DNA of 64,000 bases from Fulvimonas sp. R45 (GTDB taxonomy: Bacteria > Pseudomonadota > Gammaproteobacteria > Xanthomonadales > Rhodanobacteraceae). Both the position numbers and the translations under genes were made by a program. Below the pieces are notes generated by a model. That model was not told the origin of the DNA. It did no database searches and was given only the letters and a program-made list of their open reading frames with translations. Of the stretch, positions 47,661 through 55,882 are shown in pieces. The DNA lies in the NCBI RefSeq assembly GCF_030504985.1, contig NZ_JASERU010000012.1:53977-117976 (forward strand). Reading direction: 5' to 3'. The stretch's first letter is position 1; each line of letters opens with the position of its first letter.

Positions 47661-50075
47661 ATGAAGACGAACACGCTACGCAACGCCATGTCCATCGCCT
47701 TGCTCGTGGCCATCACCGGCACCGGCGAGCGGGCCGTGGCCCAGGAGACCACGAAGGACACGTCCACGCAGGGCAGGGCGCCCGTAACCGACGCATCGGG
47801 CAAGGGCAAGACGCACCCGGACAAGGCACATCCGAAGCAAGGAGCCGAAGCCGCCTCACCGTCCAATGCCACGAACCTGGCGAGCGTGCAGGTCACGGGA
47901 ACGCGCATCCGCGGCGGCAGCACGCCGTCGCCGGTCATCACGATCGGTAGCGAGCAGATCCAGCAGGAAGGTTTTTCGGACCTGGGCGAGGTGATTCGCA
48001 GCGTGCCACAGAATTTCTCGGGTGGGCAGAATCCGGGAGTCGCGGCGGGCGCAGCGGCGGGTGGGCTCAGCGATCAGAACATCACTGGTGGCTCGGGCAT
48101 AAATCTACGCGGGTTGGGGCCGGATGCGACCCTGACCCTGCTCAATGGCCGTCGCATGTCCTATGGCGGCTTCTCCCAAGCGGTCGATATCAGCACCATT
48201 CCGGTTGAGGCGGTAGAACGACTTGAGATCGTCCCAGATGGCGCGTCGGCCATCTATGGCTCTGACGCAGTAGGCGGCGTAGCCAACGTGATCCTCAAGC
48301 GCGACTTCGACGGCGTGACCGTGGGTGCGCGCTATGGCGGTGCCACCGACGGCGGGTTAATCACGCGCGAGTACAACGCCACCGCTGGCACTACCTGGGC
48401 TACAGGTGGCTTTATCGTGGCAGGGGAGAAAACCTCCAATGATCCGATCTACTCGGATCAGCGTGGCTATACCCAGTCGATGTACCGGCCTTCGACGTTG
48501 TGGCAGGGCAACGATCTGCGCAGCGGCGTGTTCAGCCTGCATCAGTCGCTGGGGAATGCCGTCGAACTGCATCTGGACGCGCTCGGGAGCGACCGGAACA
48601 GCCATACAGCGATGGCGTACCCCAGCGTTTACTACCCTTACAACGTAAAGACGAAGACCACCCTACTGTCGCCTAGTCTTGAAGTATGGCTACCGGGCGA
48701 CTGGACGCTGACGTTCAGTGGGGCCGCAGGGAAAGAGAAGAACTCGGTTGCGCAGCCGACGGTGAACAGGGTAGGCGGGGTGGTCACTGCCGAAGGTCTC
48801 ACCGCGTACAGGAACAAAAGCCTGACCTACGAGATCGGTGCGGAAGGGCCGTTGTTCACACTGCCCGGCGGCGAGGCAAGGTTGGCTACGGGTGCAGGCT
48901 ATCGATACAACGACTATTTGGACCTATCGGGTCACACGATCTATGTCGAGGGTGACGAGAAAAGCCGCTTTGCTTATGCGGAGTTGAACCTACCGTTGGT
49001 AGGGCAGGAGCAGGGCATCGGTGGGGTTGAGCGGCTTGATCTGACAGGCGCAGTTCGCACCGAGGACGGCGATTACGGGAGGGTAACCACACCCAAGCTC
49101 GGGGTGATCTATTCGCCCAGCGCCGGCTTGACGCTGAAGACGTCTTGGGGCAAGTCGTTCAAGACGCCTACGCTACTGCAGCGCTATTCCAACCAGACCA
49201 TCACCTATTATCCGGCCGCGACGTTTGGTACGGGCCACCCCGCGGATGCCACGGTGTTGTTGTTGGGGGGCAGCAACCCTGATTTGGGTCCGGAGCGGGC
49301 CCAAACGTGGAGTGCCTCGTTGGCATTCCATCCGGAAGCGTTGCCTGAACTCAATACGGAGCTGACCTGGTTCGACATTGACTATACCCAGCGCATCCTG
49401 CAGCCCATCGCCTCTCCTTACGGTTTGTTCGGCAATCCCATCTATGCGGATTTTGTCGATTACGATCCAACCGAGGCTGTGCAGGCGGCGGCACTCGCAG
49501 GCGCCAGTAACTTTTACAACTACGTTGGCATGCCGTACGACGCTGGCAAGGTCGTGGCGATCATTGACGACCGGTATGTCAATGCATCCCGGCAACGGAT
49601 CCATGGGGCCGATCTATCGGGATCGTACCGGTTCGATCTGGGAGTAGGGCGGTTGACCATCCGTGGCTCGGCCAGTTGGTTGGACAGTACCCAGGCGGTG
49701 ACTGCGGCTCAAAGCCCTTACGGTCTGTCTGGCACATTATTCTACCCGGCCAAGATCAACAGCCGGATAGGGGCAGTCTGGCAGCAGGGCAGTCTCACTG
49801 CTTCGCTGTTTGGCAACTACAAGAGCGGAGTGACCAACACCGCCGATGGTAGTAAGGGCGCCTCGTTCACCACTTTCGACGCCACGTTGCGCTATGACAC
49901 CGGTGCGCGCGATGACGCATGGTCGAATCTGGTGCTGGAGTTGACGGCACAGAACCTGCTCGATCGTGCGCCACCGCTGTATGCGGTCAATTCGCTGACC
50001 AATGCCCCTTATGACTCGACCAATTATTCGGCGGTCGGCCGTTTCCTGAGTCTTTCCGTATCCAAGCACTGGTGA
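47661..50075 (+). CDS. TonB-dependent outer-membrane receptor of the lasso-peptide locus
   Basis: 804 residues from ATG 47661 (AAGGA 6 bases before). Signal peptide with likely cut AVA-QE at about 28, then a low-complexity stretch. The plug domain starts near ASVQVTGTRIRGG and contains INLRGLGPDATLTLLNGRRM and VERLEIVPDGASAIYGSDAVGGVANVILKR. The beta-barrel ends in SLSVSKHW with a terminal aromatic residue. Receptors of this kind sit next to lasso isopeptidases in proteobacterial lasso clusters and are thought to import the peptide or a peptide-bound ligand. The following gene is the isopeptidase, 54 bases away. GC content is visibly lower than in the core genes. Confidence 0.9.
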   Translation: MKTNTLRNAMSIALLVAITGTGERAVAQETTKDTSTQGRAPVTDASGKGKTHPDKAHPKQGAEAASPSNATNLASVQVTGTRIRGGSTPSPVITIGSEQIQQEGFSDLGEVIRSVPQNFSGGQNPGVAAGAAAGGLSDQNITGGSGINLRGLGPDATLTLLNGRRMSYGGFSQAVDISTIPVEAVERLEIVPDGASAIYGSDAVGGVANVILKRDFDGVTVGARYGGATDGGLITREYNATAGTTWATGGFIVAGEKTSNDPIYSDQRGYTQSMYRPSTLWQGNDLRSGVFSLHQSLGNAVELHLDALGSDRNSHTAMAYPSVYYPYNVKTKTTLLSPSLEVWLPGDWTLTFSGAAGKEKNSVAQPTVNRVGGVVTAEGLTAYRNKSLTYEIGAEGPLFTLPGGEARLATGAGYRYNDYLDLSGHTIYVEGDEKSRFAYAELNLPLVGQEQGIGGVERLDLTGAVRTEDGDYGRVTTPKLGVIYSPSAGLTLKTSWGKSFKTPTLLQRYSNQTITYYPAATFGTGHPADATVLLLGGSNPDLGPERAQTWSASLAFHPEALPELNTELTWFDIDYTQRILQPIASPYGLFGNPIYADFVDYDPTEAVQAAALAGASNFYNYVGMPYDAGKVVAIIDDRYVNASRQRIHGADLSGSYRFDLGVGRLTIRGSASWLDSTQAVTAAQSPYGLSGTLFYPAKINSRIGAVWQQGSLTASLFGNYKSGVTNTADGSKGASFTTFDATLRYDTGARDDAWSNLVLELTAQNLLDRAPPLYAVNSLTNAPYDSTNYSAVGRFLSLSVSKHW

Positions 50076-50129
50076 TGTCGCGCAGTGAGCGCCATGCATT
50101 GCTGTATCGGATATAGGAGCGAGGTCGTA

Positions 50130-52214
50130 ATGTCTTTTTCTTTCTACGCCACCATCAGGCGCATCTTGTGTGTAGGGTTGTTGCTGAGCGTGTTTGCTGT
50201 AGTCCCTCAAGTGTTCGCAGCATCGCCACGGCAGCTGGTGGAGATCGCAGACTTCAGCAGCCCCGTGGTGTCGCCGGATGGGACGCGTGTTGCGTTCCGG
50301 GTGTCTCGGGCATCGATTGAACGCAACACATACGACACCGTCTGGTACGTTCAGCGAATGGATGGATTGTCGCTGCCTCAACGTGTGGGCGACGGCGGTG
50401 TTGTATTGCGCGACTCGGTTGGTGTCCCCGTGCCGGCCATGGCCGTTTGGTCTCCGGAGGGGCGCTGGATCTACTACCGTGCCCGCCTGAATGGTCGTGT
50501 CGATGTCTGGCGCGCCTCAGTCGACGGTGGTGATGCCGAACGCGTGACCGGTGGTGACGCCGATGTGCGGGACTTTGCGCTGAGTCATAACGGCAAGGTG
50601 CTGAAGTACAGCGTCGGGCCGACCCGCGAGGACGTGGCTGCGGCGGAGAAAGCCGACTACGATCATGGCATCCGCGTCGACCGATCCACGCCACTCGGGC
50701 AGCCCCTGTTCCGGTCAGGTTATAACGAAGGGCGCCCCACCACCCAGCGTTTGGGTTCCTGGTTCTACCGGGTCGACCTGACTGCCAGTGTGCCTGATCG
50801 CTGGAAGGCGATCGACCTGGCGAGCGGTACGGTGCGGGATATCGCGCCGTCCGAAAGACCCCCTGAGGCGCTGACAGCGTCGGATCTTGTCAAACAGGTG
50901 CCTCACGTCTGGAAACTGACGCGCGATCGCAAAAGTGGTCGTATCGCGCTGCTGACGCGCACGGGAGCAAGGACGGACCATCCACGGATCGGGCTGGCTA
51001 TGCTGCCGGCCCGTGGCTCACACCAGTTGGTGAAATGCGAGGCGGAGGCGTGCACCGGCAAGAGAATCAGTGGCGTGCAGTGGCGTCCAGGAACCGACGA
51101 AGTGATCTTCACCGTGACGCCCTACGATCATGGGTTCGCCCAGTCCATCTACCGCTGGAATGTAGACACAGGCGTAGTGCATCTGGTCGCCATGTCCAGT
51201 GGTATGTTCGGTGGGGAAGAACGCTGGGAGCCCGGGACCTGTGGTGTGTCATCCAAGGCGCTGGCGTGCGTGACGGCCAGTGCCAATCGACCGCCGCGGT
51301 TGGAAAGGGTCGACTTGCAGACCGGGGCGCGACAGGTGCTGTTCGACCCCAACAAAGCTCTGGCGCAAGACCTTTCCAAGATTCCAACACAGCTGTTGCG
51401 CTGGACGGATGCGAAAGGGAGGACGTTCACCGGTCAGCTCTACTCGGCGCGCCGGAGTGGTGACACACCACCGCCGTTGTTCGTCACCTACTACTGGTGT
51501 ATGGGTTTCGTACGGGGAGGGGCTGGCGACGAGTGGCCTTTGGCCGCGATGGCGGAGCAGGGCATTTCCACACTTTGCATTAACGCGCCTTCGTTTCCAC
51601 TCAATGCCGTTAAAGGCTACAGCATGGGGCAGTCGGCTGTGGAAAGTGCGGTGCGTCTGCTTGCATCGCAAGGCCGGATCGACAAATCCAAGGTTGGAAT
51701 GGGTGGGCTTAGCTTCGGCAGCGACGTGACGATGTGGACGCTCACCCATTCCGACGTGATTGCAGCGGCATCGGTGGCGTCACCTAACATATCATCGATG
51801 TATTACTTGTTGGGCAGCAATATCGGCAAATCATTCTTGTCGGTACTGCGATCAAACTGGCAACTGGGTGCCCCGGACGAAACGCCGCGGCAGTGGCAGA
51901 AGATTTCGCCAATCTTGAATCTGGACAAGATTCGCGCCCCGATGTTGATGCAATTTCCTGAGCAGGAGTACATCTTCGCACTCGGCTACGCTATTCCGAT
52001 GATGCTGAGTCATCGTGCGGATGTCTATGTTTTCCCTAACGAGCCACACATCAAGTTCCAGCCCCGACACAAGTTTGCCGTGTACACGCGCAATCTGGAC
52101 TGGTTTCGATTCTGGTTGCAGGGGTATGAAGATCCGGATCCGTCAAAGGCACCGCAATACATCCACTGGCGCTCCATGCGGTCGAGTCTGCGGCAGGAGT
52201 ACATTGTGCAATAG
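50130..52214 (+). CDS. Lasso peptide isopeptidase (AtxE2-like, S9 prolyl-oligopeptidase family)
   Basis: 694 residues from ATG 50130, chosen for GAGG 5 bases before it. Signal-like start (about 1-31), a beta-propeller domain (about 35-400; FSSPVVSPDGTRVAFRV) and an alpha/beta-hydrolase domain. Nucleophile Ser528 in GGLSFGSD, His640 in NEPHIKF, and Glu611 or Glu613 in FPEQEY where ordinary S9 enzymes have Asp. As I recall, lasso isopeptidases such as AtxE2 use a Ser-His-Glu triad at nearly these positions. Such enzymes open the macrolactam ring of the threaded peptide. Pairing with a TonB receptor and facing the lasso biosynthesis genes supports the call. It ends 8 bases before the cyclase gene, which converges on it. 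Confidence 0.88.
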   Translation: MSFSFYATIRRILCVGLLLSVFAVVPQVFAASPRQLVEIADFSSPVVSPDGTRVAFRVSRASIERNTYDTVWYVQRMDGLSLPQRVGDGGVVLRDSVGVPVPAMAVWSPEGRWIYYRARLNGRVDVWRASVDGGDAERVTGGDADVRDFALSHNGKVLKYSVGPTREDVAAAEKADYDHGIRVDRSTPLGQPLFRSGYNEGRPTTQRLGSWFYRVDLTASVPDRWKAIDLASGTVRDIAPSERPPEALTASDLVKQVPHVWKLTRDRKSGRIALLTRTGARTDHPRIGLAMLPARGSHQLVKCEAEACTGKRISGVQWRPGTDEVIFTVTPYDHGFAQSIYRWNVDTGVVHLVAMSSGMFGGEERWEPGTCGVSSKALACVTASANRPPRLERVDLQTGARQVLFDPNKALAQDLSKIPTQLLRWTDAKGRTFTGQLYSARRSGDTPPPLFVTYYWCMGFVRGGAGDEWPLAAMAEQGISTLCINAPSFPLNAVKGYSMGQSAVESAVRLLASQGRIDKSKVGMGGLSFGSDVTMWTLTHSDVIAAASVASPNISSMYYLLGSNIGKSFLSVLRSNWQLGAPDETPRQWQKISPILNLDKIRAPMLMQFPEQEYIFALGYAIPMMLSHRADVYVFPNEPHIKFQPRHKFAVYTRNLDWFRFWLQGYEDPDPSKAPQYIHWRSMRSSLRQEYIVQ

Positions 52215-52222
52215 GATGCACC

Positions 52223-53971
52223 CTAGGGTTGATGGCGGACCCAGTTCTCGACCATGCACAGGTCGAACATTCTCAAGAATGTTCTATCGCGCGGGAGCAG
52301 GGGTTTTGAAAAGAAGGTACTGATGGCGCATGTGTCTAGGAAACCTTGTGACCTGAGTCGGCCTGACAGCAGGAAGTCTTCGATTTGATGCTTGTTCCGT
52401 TCATACACGGCGCCCAGGTAGCTCATGTAGGTTGCTTTGCTTTGGCGGTTTAGTACGTCGGGTGGCAAAAGGTCGGAAAAAGCAGTTCGTGCGACCGCAC
52501 GATTCCTACCCCCGGCGATCCACATCCAGCTCGGTGCGCGGAGACAGGCTTCGATGACAGGTTGTGACAGCAGTGGGAACCGGAGGGACCGCCTGTATCC
52601 GCGAGCTGCTTGGCTTTCGAAGAGCTGATTTCCAGCTAGATCGAATATTCGCTCCCGGTCCCCCGGTAATGCATCCATGGGAGCTGCGAACCATGGATGT
52701 GCTTCCTGCTCCGCATATGCCGGGTTTGGTGTAAGGAATGTGGGATCTGGGTGGAAGGGGGATCGCAGCGGTCGCCGCAATTTGGAGAGGGTAAGTCGGG
52801 TCGCCTTCCAAAATGTACACTGGTGAACGCTAGCCAAGTCCCTTGCGGCGGTGATGGCGGTACTGAATCGATGTGCTCTCCATGCATCAGTACTGGGAGC
52901 TGCAGTTCGTAAATAGCAGAACACCGAGTCACCTCCTCCTCCCGTGTAGTAAGCGGTGGCGCCGTGGTATTCGGCGGCGGCCTCCAAGGCCTTATCCACT
53001 GCGTACTGCAATAGCCCGGTCGTGGGGGCTACGGAGTTGGGAGGTGGTGTGAAGTCGAAACGTGCGTTATCGAAACCAAGGTGTTCTGTGTGGAGTTCGG
53101 TGCTGAGTTGCCTGGCCATCTGGCGAGCGTATTGGCGCTCGTCCACCCCGGGAACCGGGGTAACCAGGTTGCAGCAGATGACGTGCTCATGGCAGTCCCG
53201 TAGGCATGCTGCGACGATGGAGGAGTCGAGTCCGCCGGATAGCTCCAGCAATATGGAACGATCCATGCCCGTCCATGCCCGGACGGCGCTCTCGACAGAG
53301 TGGCGGACCTGGGCGGCGGCATCGCGCGGGTCACGGTAACGGTGTTCACGGGCGACGAAATCCCAAGGAGACCATGCTTGCTGGACCGATGTCTCGGAAC
53401 GACTTGTACGCAACGAGCACCCTGGCAGCAGTTCGACAAGTCCAGTGAACCCGGTACGCTCCGTCTTGATACCAGGGTGCCTCAGGCGATGAGCGATGAA
53501 GTCCCAGTTGATCTGCTTTCGGTAGAGAAGGACTCGGATCGCCAGTGAAACGTCTGACGTTAGGAAGCCAGTTCCATCCTTTATAGACCAGATGCATGGA
53601 AGGTTACCGGCAGCTGATGGGGCACGCGTCATCGTGAACGCGCCGGGGTGCCGTGTATCGGGCTGGATAATGAGGTAAGCGCCCCAATAGGTTTCCAGTA
53701 TGTGCTTTAGGATCTGTGTTGGATCTGAAAGCCTTGGAAATCCTACGCTGTCACGGACAACGACCCCGTCCTGTGTAAACAGGTGGCCGATGAGTATCCC
53801 GCCGTTTGGCAGTGACAGTGTCGATATGCCCTCTGTGCCGAACAGTATCAGGGGACCGGACGTATAGCGGACGCACATGCCCGTTGCATGGAGTGTGTCA
53901 GCCAGTCTGGTAAATTTCGCGCTGCTGTGCTCTTCAGCTGGCTTCAGGATAGCGATGTAATCGTTGTCCAT
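52223..53971 (-). CDS. Lasso cyclase (C protein, asparagine-synthetase-like)
   Basis: 582 residues. C proteins adenylate the side-chain carboxylate of Glu or Asp in the core and close the ring onto the N-terminal amine. The ATP pyrophosphatase motif SGGLDSS is at 245-251, followed by the usual asparagine-synthetase helices, PGVDERQYARQMA, YYTGGGGDSVFCY and near the end RQSKATYMSY. The N-terminal glutaminase-like domain (about 1-200) lacks the catalytic Cys1 of true AsnB, as expected for cyclases. The ATG at 53971 overlaps the stop of the B gene (TGATG). GC content is low for this genome. Confidence 0.92.
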   Translation of the reverse strand: MDNDYIAILKPAEEHSSAKFTRLADTLHATGMCVRYTSGPLILFGTEGISTLSLPNGGILIGHLFTQDGVVVRDSVGFPRLSDPTQILKHILETYWGAYLIIQPDTRHPGAFTMTRAPSAAGNLPCIWSIKDGTGFLTSDVSLAIRVLLYRKQINWDFIAHRLRHPGIKTERTGFTGLVELLPGCSLRTSRSETSVQQAWSPWDFVAREHRYRDPRDAAAQVRHSVESAVRAWTGMDRSILLELSGGLDSSIVAACLRDCHEHVICCNLVTPVPGVDERQYARQMARQLSTELHTEHLGFDNARFDFTPPPNSVAPTTGLLQYAVDKALEAAAEYHGATAYYTGGGGDSVFCYLRTAAPSTDAWRAHRFSTAITAARDLASVHQCTFWKATRLTLSKLRRPLRSPFHPDPTFLTPNPAYAEQEAHPWFAAPMDALPGDRERIFDLAGNQLFESQAARGYRRSLRFPLLSQPVIEACLRAPSWMWIAGGRNRAVARTAFSDLLPPDVLNRQSKATYMSYLGAVYERNKHQIEDFLLSGRLRSQGFLDTCAISTFFSKPLLPRDRTFLRMFDLCMVENWVRHQP

Positions 53972-54696
53972 CAGATCACCCGTATGGGTGTGAAGGTTGA
54001 CGTGTGTCCCAAGACATCGTTCAAAACCGTGGTGCCGTGCTGCACCCAGCTGTGTGCGGAGAACGGGGTTCCCGTCACGCCGAAGACAAGTTCAGCGTGC
54101 AGCTCACGCTTGGCCAGGAACTTGACCATCGCAATGGAATCGAGGAGGCAACATGTGTCTACGGGGACGTACAAGCGTGCGCTGCGAAAAGCAGCGGCTA
54201 CTTCCAAGACACGGGCTTCGCTTGGACGAGACATCGAAGATTGGGATGTCCGTCTTTCTCGAAGGGATGCAAGATTCCGGAGGATTCGCTTCAGGCTATG
54301 GGTTTTCAGTTGTCGATGTATTGAGCAGACGATTATGAAGGTGTCCAATAGCTCGCCGACGTTTACCCGCTTGGCGTGAACGCCCCCTTCCATCGCACTA
54401 CACGTGGGAATTTCTGTGGACGAGAGTGCTATGCAATCGGCATCGATTGGTTCGTTGATCAGTATTTTTCGTTCGATCAATTTACGAATGCTACTGTCTT
54501 GGGCATCACCATCATTCAGATAAGTGACCAGCGCAGACTCTAGATAACCAGTAAGACGAAAGTAGCGATCGTTCTGGATATCAAGGAAGACCAGATAGTC
54601 ATCGACTCTGCAATAGGATAGGTCACCGTGCAGTCTGAGTTTTGCACCACTCCGGAGAAGAGGCGCGCCTTTCGGCGCGCCTTGTTGGTTATGCAT
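53971..54696 (-). CDS. Lasso leader-binding/protease protein (fused B1-B2)
   Basis: 241 residues from ATG 54696. The N-terminal part (about 18-90) is PqqD-like and should bind the leader peptide: LHGDLSYCRVDDYLVFLDIQNDRYFRL. The C-terminal part (about 115-241) is the transglutaminase-like cysteine protease that cuts off the leader, with Cys183 (DTCCLLDS; Cys182 possible), His215 (FSAHSWV) and Asp227 (VLNDVLG). In many Gram-positive clusters these are two genes; the fused form is the proteobacterial pattern. The start overlaps the precursor stop by 8 bases, and the first codons lie in a stem-loop. Confidence 0.88.
   Translation of the reverse strand: MHNQQGAPKGAPLLRSGAKLRLHGDLSYCRVDDYLVFLDIQNDRYFRLTGYLESALVTYLNDGDAQDSSIRKLIERKILINEPIDADCIALSSTEIPTCSAMEGGVHAKRVNVGELLDTFIIVCSIHRQLKTHSLKRILRNLASLRERRTSQSSMSRPSEARVLEVAAAFRSARLYVPVDTCCLLDSIAMVKFLAKRELHAELVFGVTGTPFSAHSWVQHGTTVLNDVLGHTSTFTPIRVI
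54661..54682 (-). other. Stem-loop between lasso precursor and B gene
   Basis: AGGCGCGCC and GGCGCGCCT pair perfectly over 9 bases with a GAAA tetraloop on the minus strand, 7 bases after the precursor stop. No T run follows. It falls inside the first codons of B. Such hairpins behind precursor genes are thought to favour precursor mRNA over the downstream enzymes. Confidence 0.65.
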
Positions 54697-54829
54697 CGGA
54701 GATGCCGCCAAGCGGTTCGCCGCCGAAGGGTTCGTTGCCTTCGCCGGAGCCTTTGGTTTCAATACTGGCAACGCCAAGCTCGATGACGTCTTCCGACGCA
54801 TCGTTGCGGATGTTCTCGTTCGTGTTCAT
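54689..54829 (-). CDS. Lasso peptide precursor, predicted seven-residue ring
   Basis: 46 codons, ATG to TAA, too short for usual ORF cut-offs. The leader (1-26) ends VIELGVASIETK, close to the proteobacterial lasso leader pattern, with the required Thr at -2 (Thr25). The predicted core is residues 27-46, GSGEGNEPFGGEPLGGISDA. Gly1 can join Glu7, giving a seven-residue ring; there is no Asp/Glu at 8 or 9. By memory, xanthomonin cores share Gly1, Glu7, GG at 10-11 and a GIS(E/D) end, so this resembles them. AGGAG lies 6 bases before the ATG. The B and C genes follow on the same strand, overlapping. Confidence 0.88.
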   Translation of the reverse strand: MNTNENIRNDASEDVIELGVASIETKGSGEGNEPFGGEPLGGISDA

Positions 54830-54846
54830 CTCGATCTCCTACGTCT

Positions 54847-54870
54847 ACGTCATGGCATGTCCCATGACGT
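54847..54870 (-). promoter_or_regulatory. Perfect inverted repeat just upstream of the precursor ribosome site
   Basis: ACGTCATGG and CCATGACGT form a 9-base perfect inverted repeat with a 6-base spacer, ending a few bases before the AGGAG of the precursor. It may be an operator or, in the mRNA, a hairpin next to the ribosome site. Confidence 0.5.
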
Positions 54871-54891
54871 GGTCACCGTAGGCGCCGGAAA

Positions 54892-54906
54892 ATTTGATCT
54901 TCAAAT
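54892..54906. promoter_or_regulatory. AT-rich 15-base palindrome upstream of the precursor gene
   Basis: ATTTGATCTTCAAAT is a perfect 6-3-6 inverted repeat in the AT-rich stretch about 65 bases before the precursor start, where a promoter is expected (AATAAT at about 54913-54918 on the minus strand is a candidate -10). It is unlike the CTACG operators, so another regulator would be involved. Confidence 0.45.
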
Positions 54907-54976
54907 GATTATTGCTTTGTCATCCGGTGATTAAACTTGAAGCGTGATGTGCGTCACGCCAGGCGTATTCCATGTC

Positions 54977-55738
54977 TCACTTGCCGCCGGTGACATCGAG
55001 GAACGTGCCGGTGATGAAGGAGGCCTCGGCGCTGGCCAGCCACAGGATCGCTCTCGCCACTTCTTCCGGCTGGCCGCCTCGTCCCATCGGGATCGAGTCC
55101 CTGATGCGGTCCACCCGTCCCGGTTCGCCGCCGCTGGCGTGCATGTCGGTGTAGATGTGCCCGGGGCGTACGCAGTTGACGCGAATGCCTTCCCGCGCGA
55201 CTTCCTTGGCGAAGCCGGTGGTGAAGGTTTCGAGGGCGCCTTTTGAGGCGGCGTAGTCCACGTATTCGTTGGGGCTGCCGAGCCGGGCCGAAGTCGAGGA
55301 GATGTTGATCACCGAGCCGCCATGCCCGCCATGGCGGTGAGACATCCGTTTCGCCGCCTGTTGCGCGCAGAGGATGGGGCCGATCGCATTGACCGCGAAG
55401 ATGCGCTGTATCCGCTCGAACTCCAGGTCTTCGAGCCGGGACTGCCGCGCGATGATCGCGGCGTTGTTCACCAGTACGTCGATCCGGCCGAATGCGCGGT
55501 CGATTTCGGCGAACAGCCGGGTGACCTGCTGCGGATCCGCGCTGTCCGCGCGCACGGGTAGGGCACGGCGTCCGGCGGCTTCCACGTCAGACGCCACCGC
55601 GAGGGCGGCCGGCTCGTCGGAGACGAAGCTGATCGCCACGTCGTAGCCTTGTGCGGCGGCCAGCCGTGCCGTTGCGGCACCCACGCCGCGGCTTCCGCCC
55701 GTGACCAGGATCAACGGGGCCTGCGAAGTGGAACTCAT
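54977..55738 (-). CDS. SDR family oxidoreductase
   Basis: 253 residues from ATG 55738 (MSSTSQAPLILVTGG). Classical SDR: TGGSRGVGAATARL cofactor loop, LVNNAAI, ISSTSARLGSPNEYVDYAASKGA with catalytic Ser, Tyr and Lys, and C-terminal ITGTFLDVTGGK. It resembles 3-oxoacyl-reductase or glucose-dehydrogenase-like members; substrate unknown. It lies downstream of a GntR regulator on the same strand and upstream of nothing coding before the lasso precursor. GC content returns towards the genome norm. Confidence 0.88.
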   Translation of the reverse strand: MSSTSQAPLILVTGGSRGVGAATARLAAAQGYDVAISFVSDEPAALAVASDVEAAGRRALPVRADSADPQQVTRLFAEIDRAFGRIDVLVNNAAIIARQSRLEDLEFERIQRIFAVNAIGPILCAQQAAKRMSHRHGGHGGSVINISSTSARLGSPNEYVDYAASKGALETFTTGFAKEVAREGIRVNCVRPGHIYTDMHASGGEPGRVDRIRDSIPMGRGGQPEEVARAILWLASAEASFITGTFLDVTGGK

Positions 55739-55882
55739 GGGCCTGTCTCCATGGGATGGTGGAATGGCTATCTGGTCGAGCCGGGTCGCTGGTGCGACGC
55801 CGCCTCGTCTCACGCGGCCAGGCGTGTGTAACCCAGGCTTACCGGGCATGGGGCTCGGCAAGATCCAGCAGAGTTGTCGGCC

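Noticed and set aside
54689..54829. Eight- or nine-residue lasso ring
   Set aside because: Would need the core to start at Lys26 or Thr25; lasso cores nearly always start with Gly (or Ala, Ser, Cys) after the Thr-x pair, and Gly27 fits exactly with Glu at 7.
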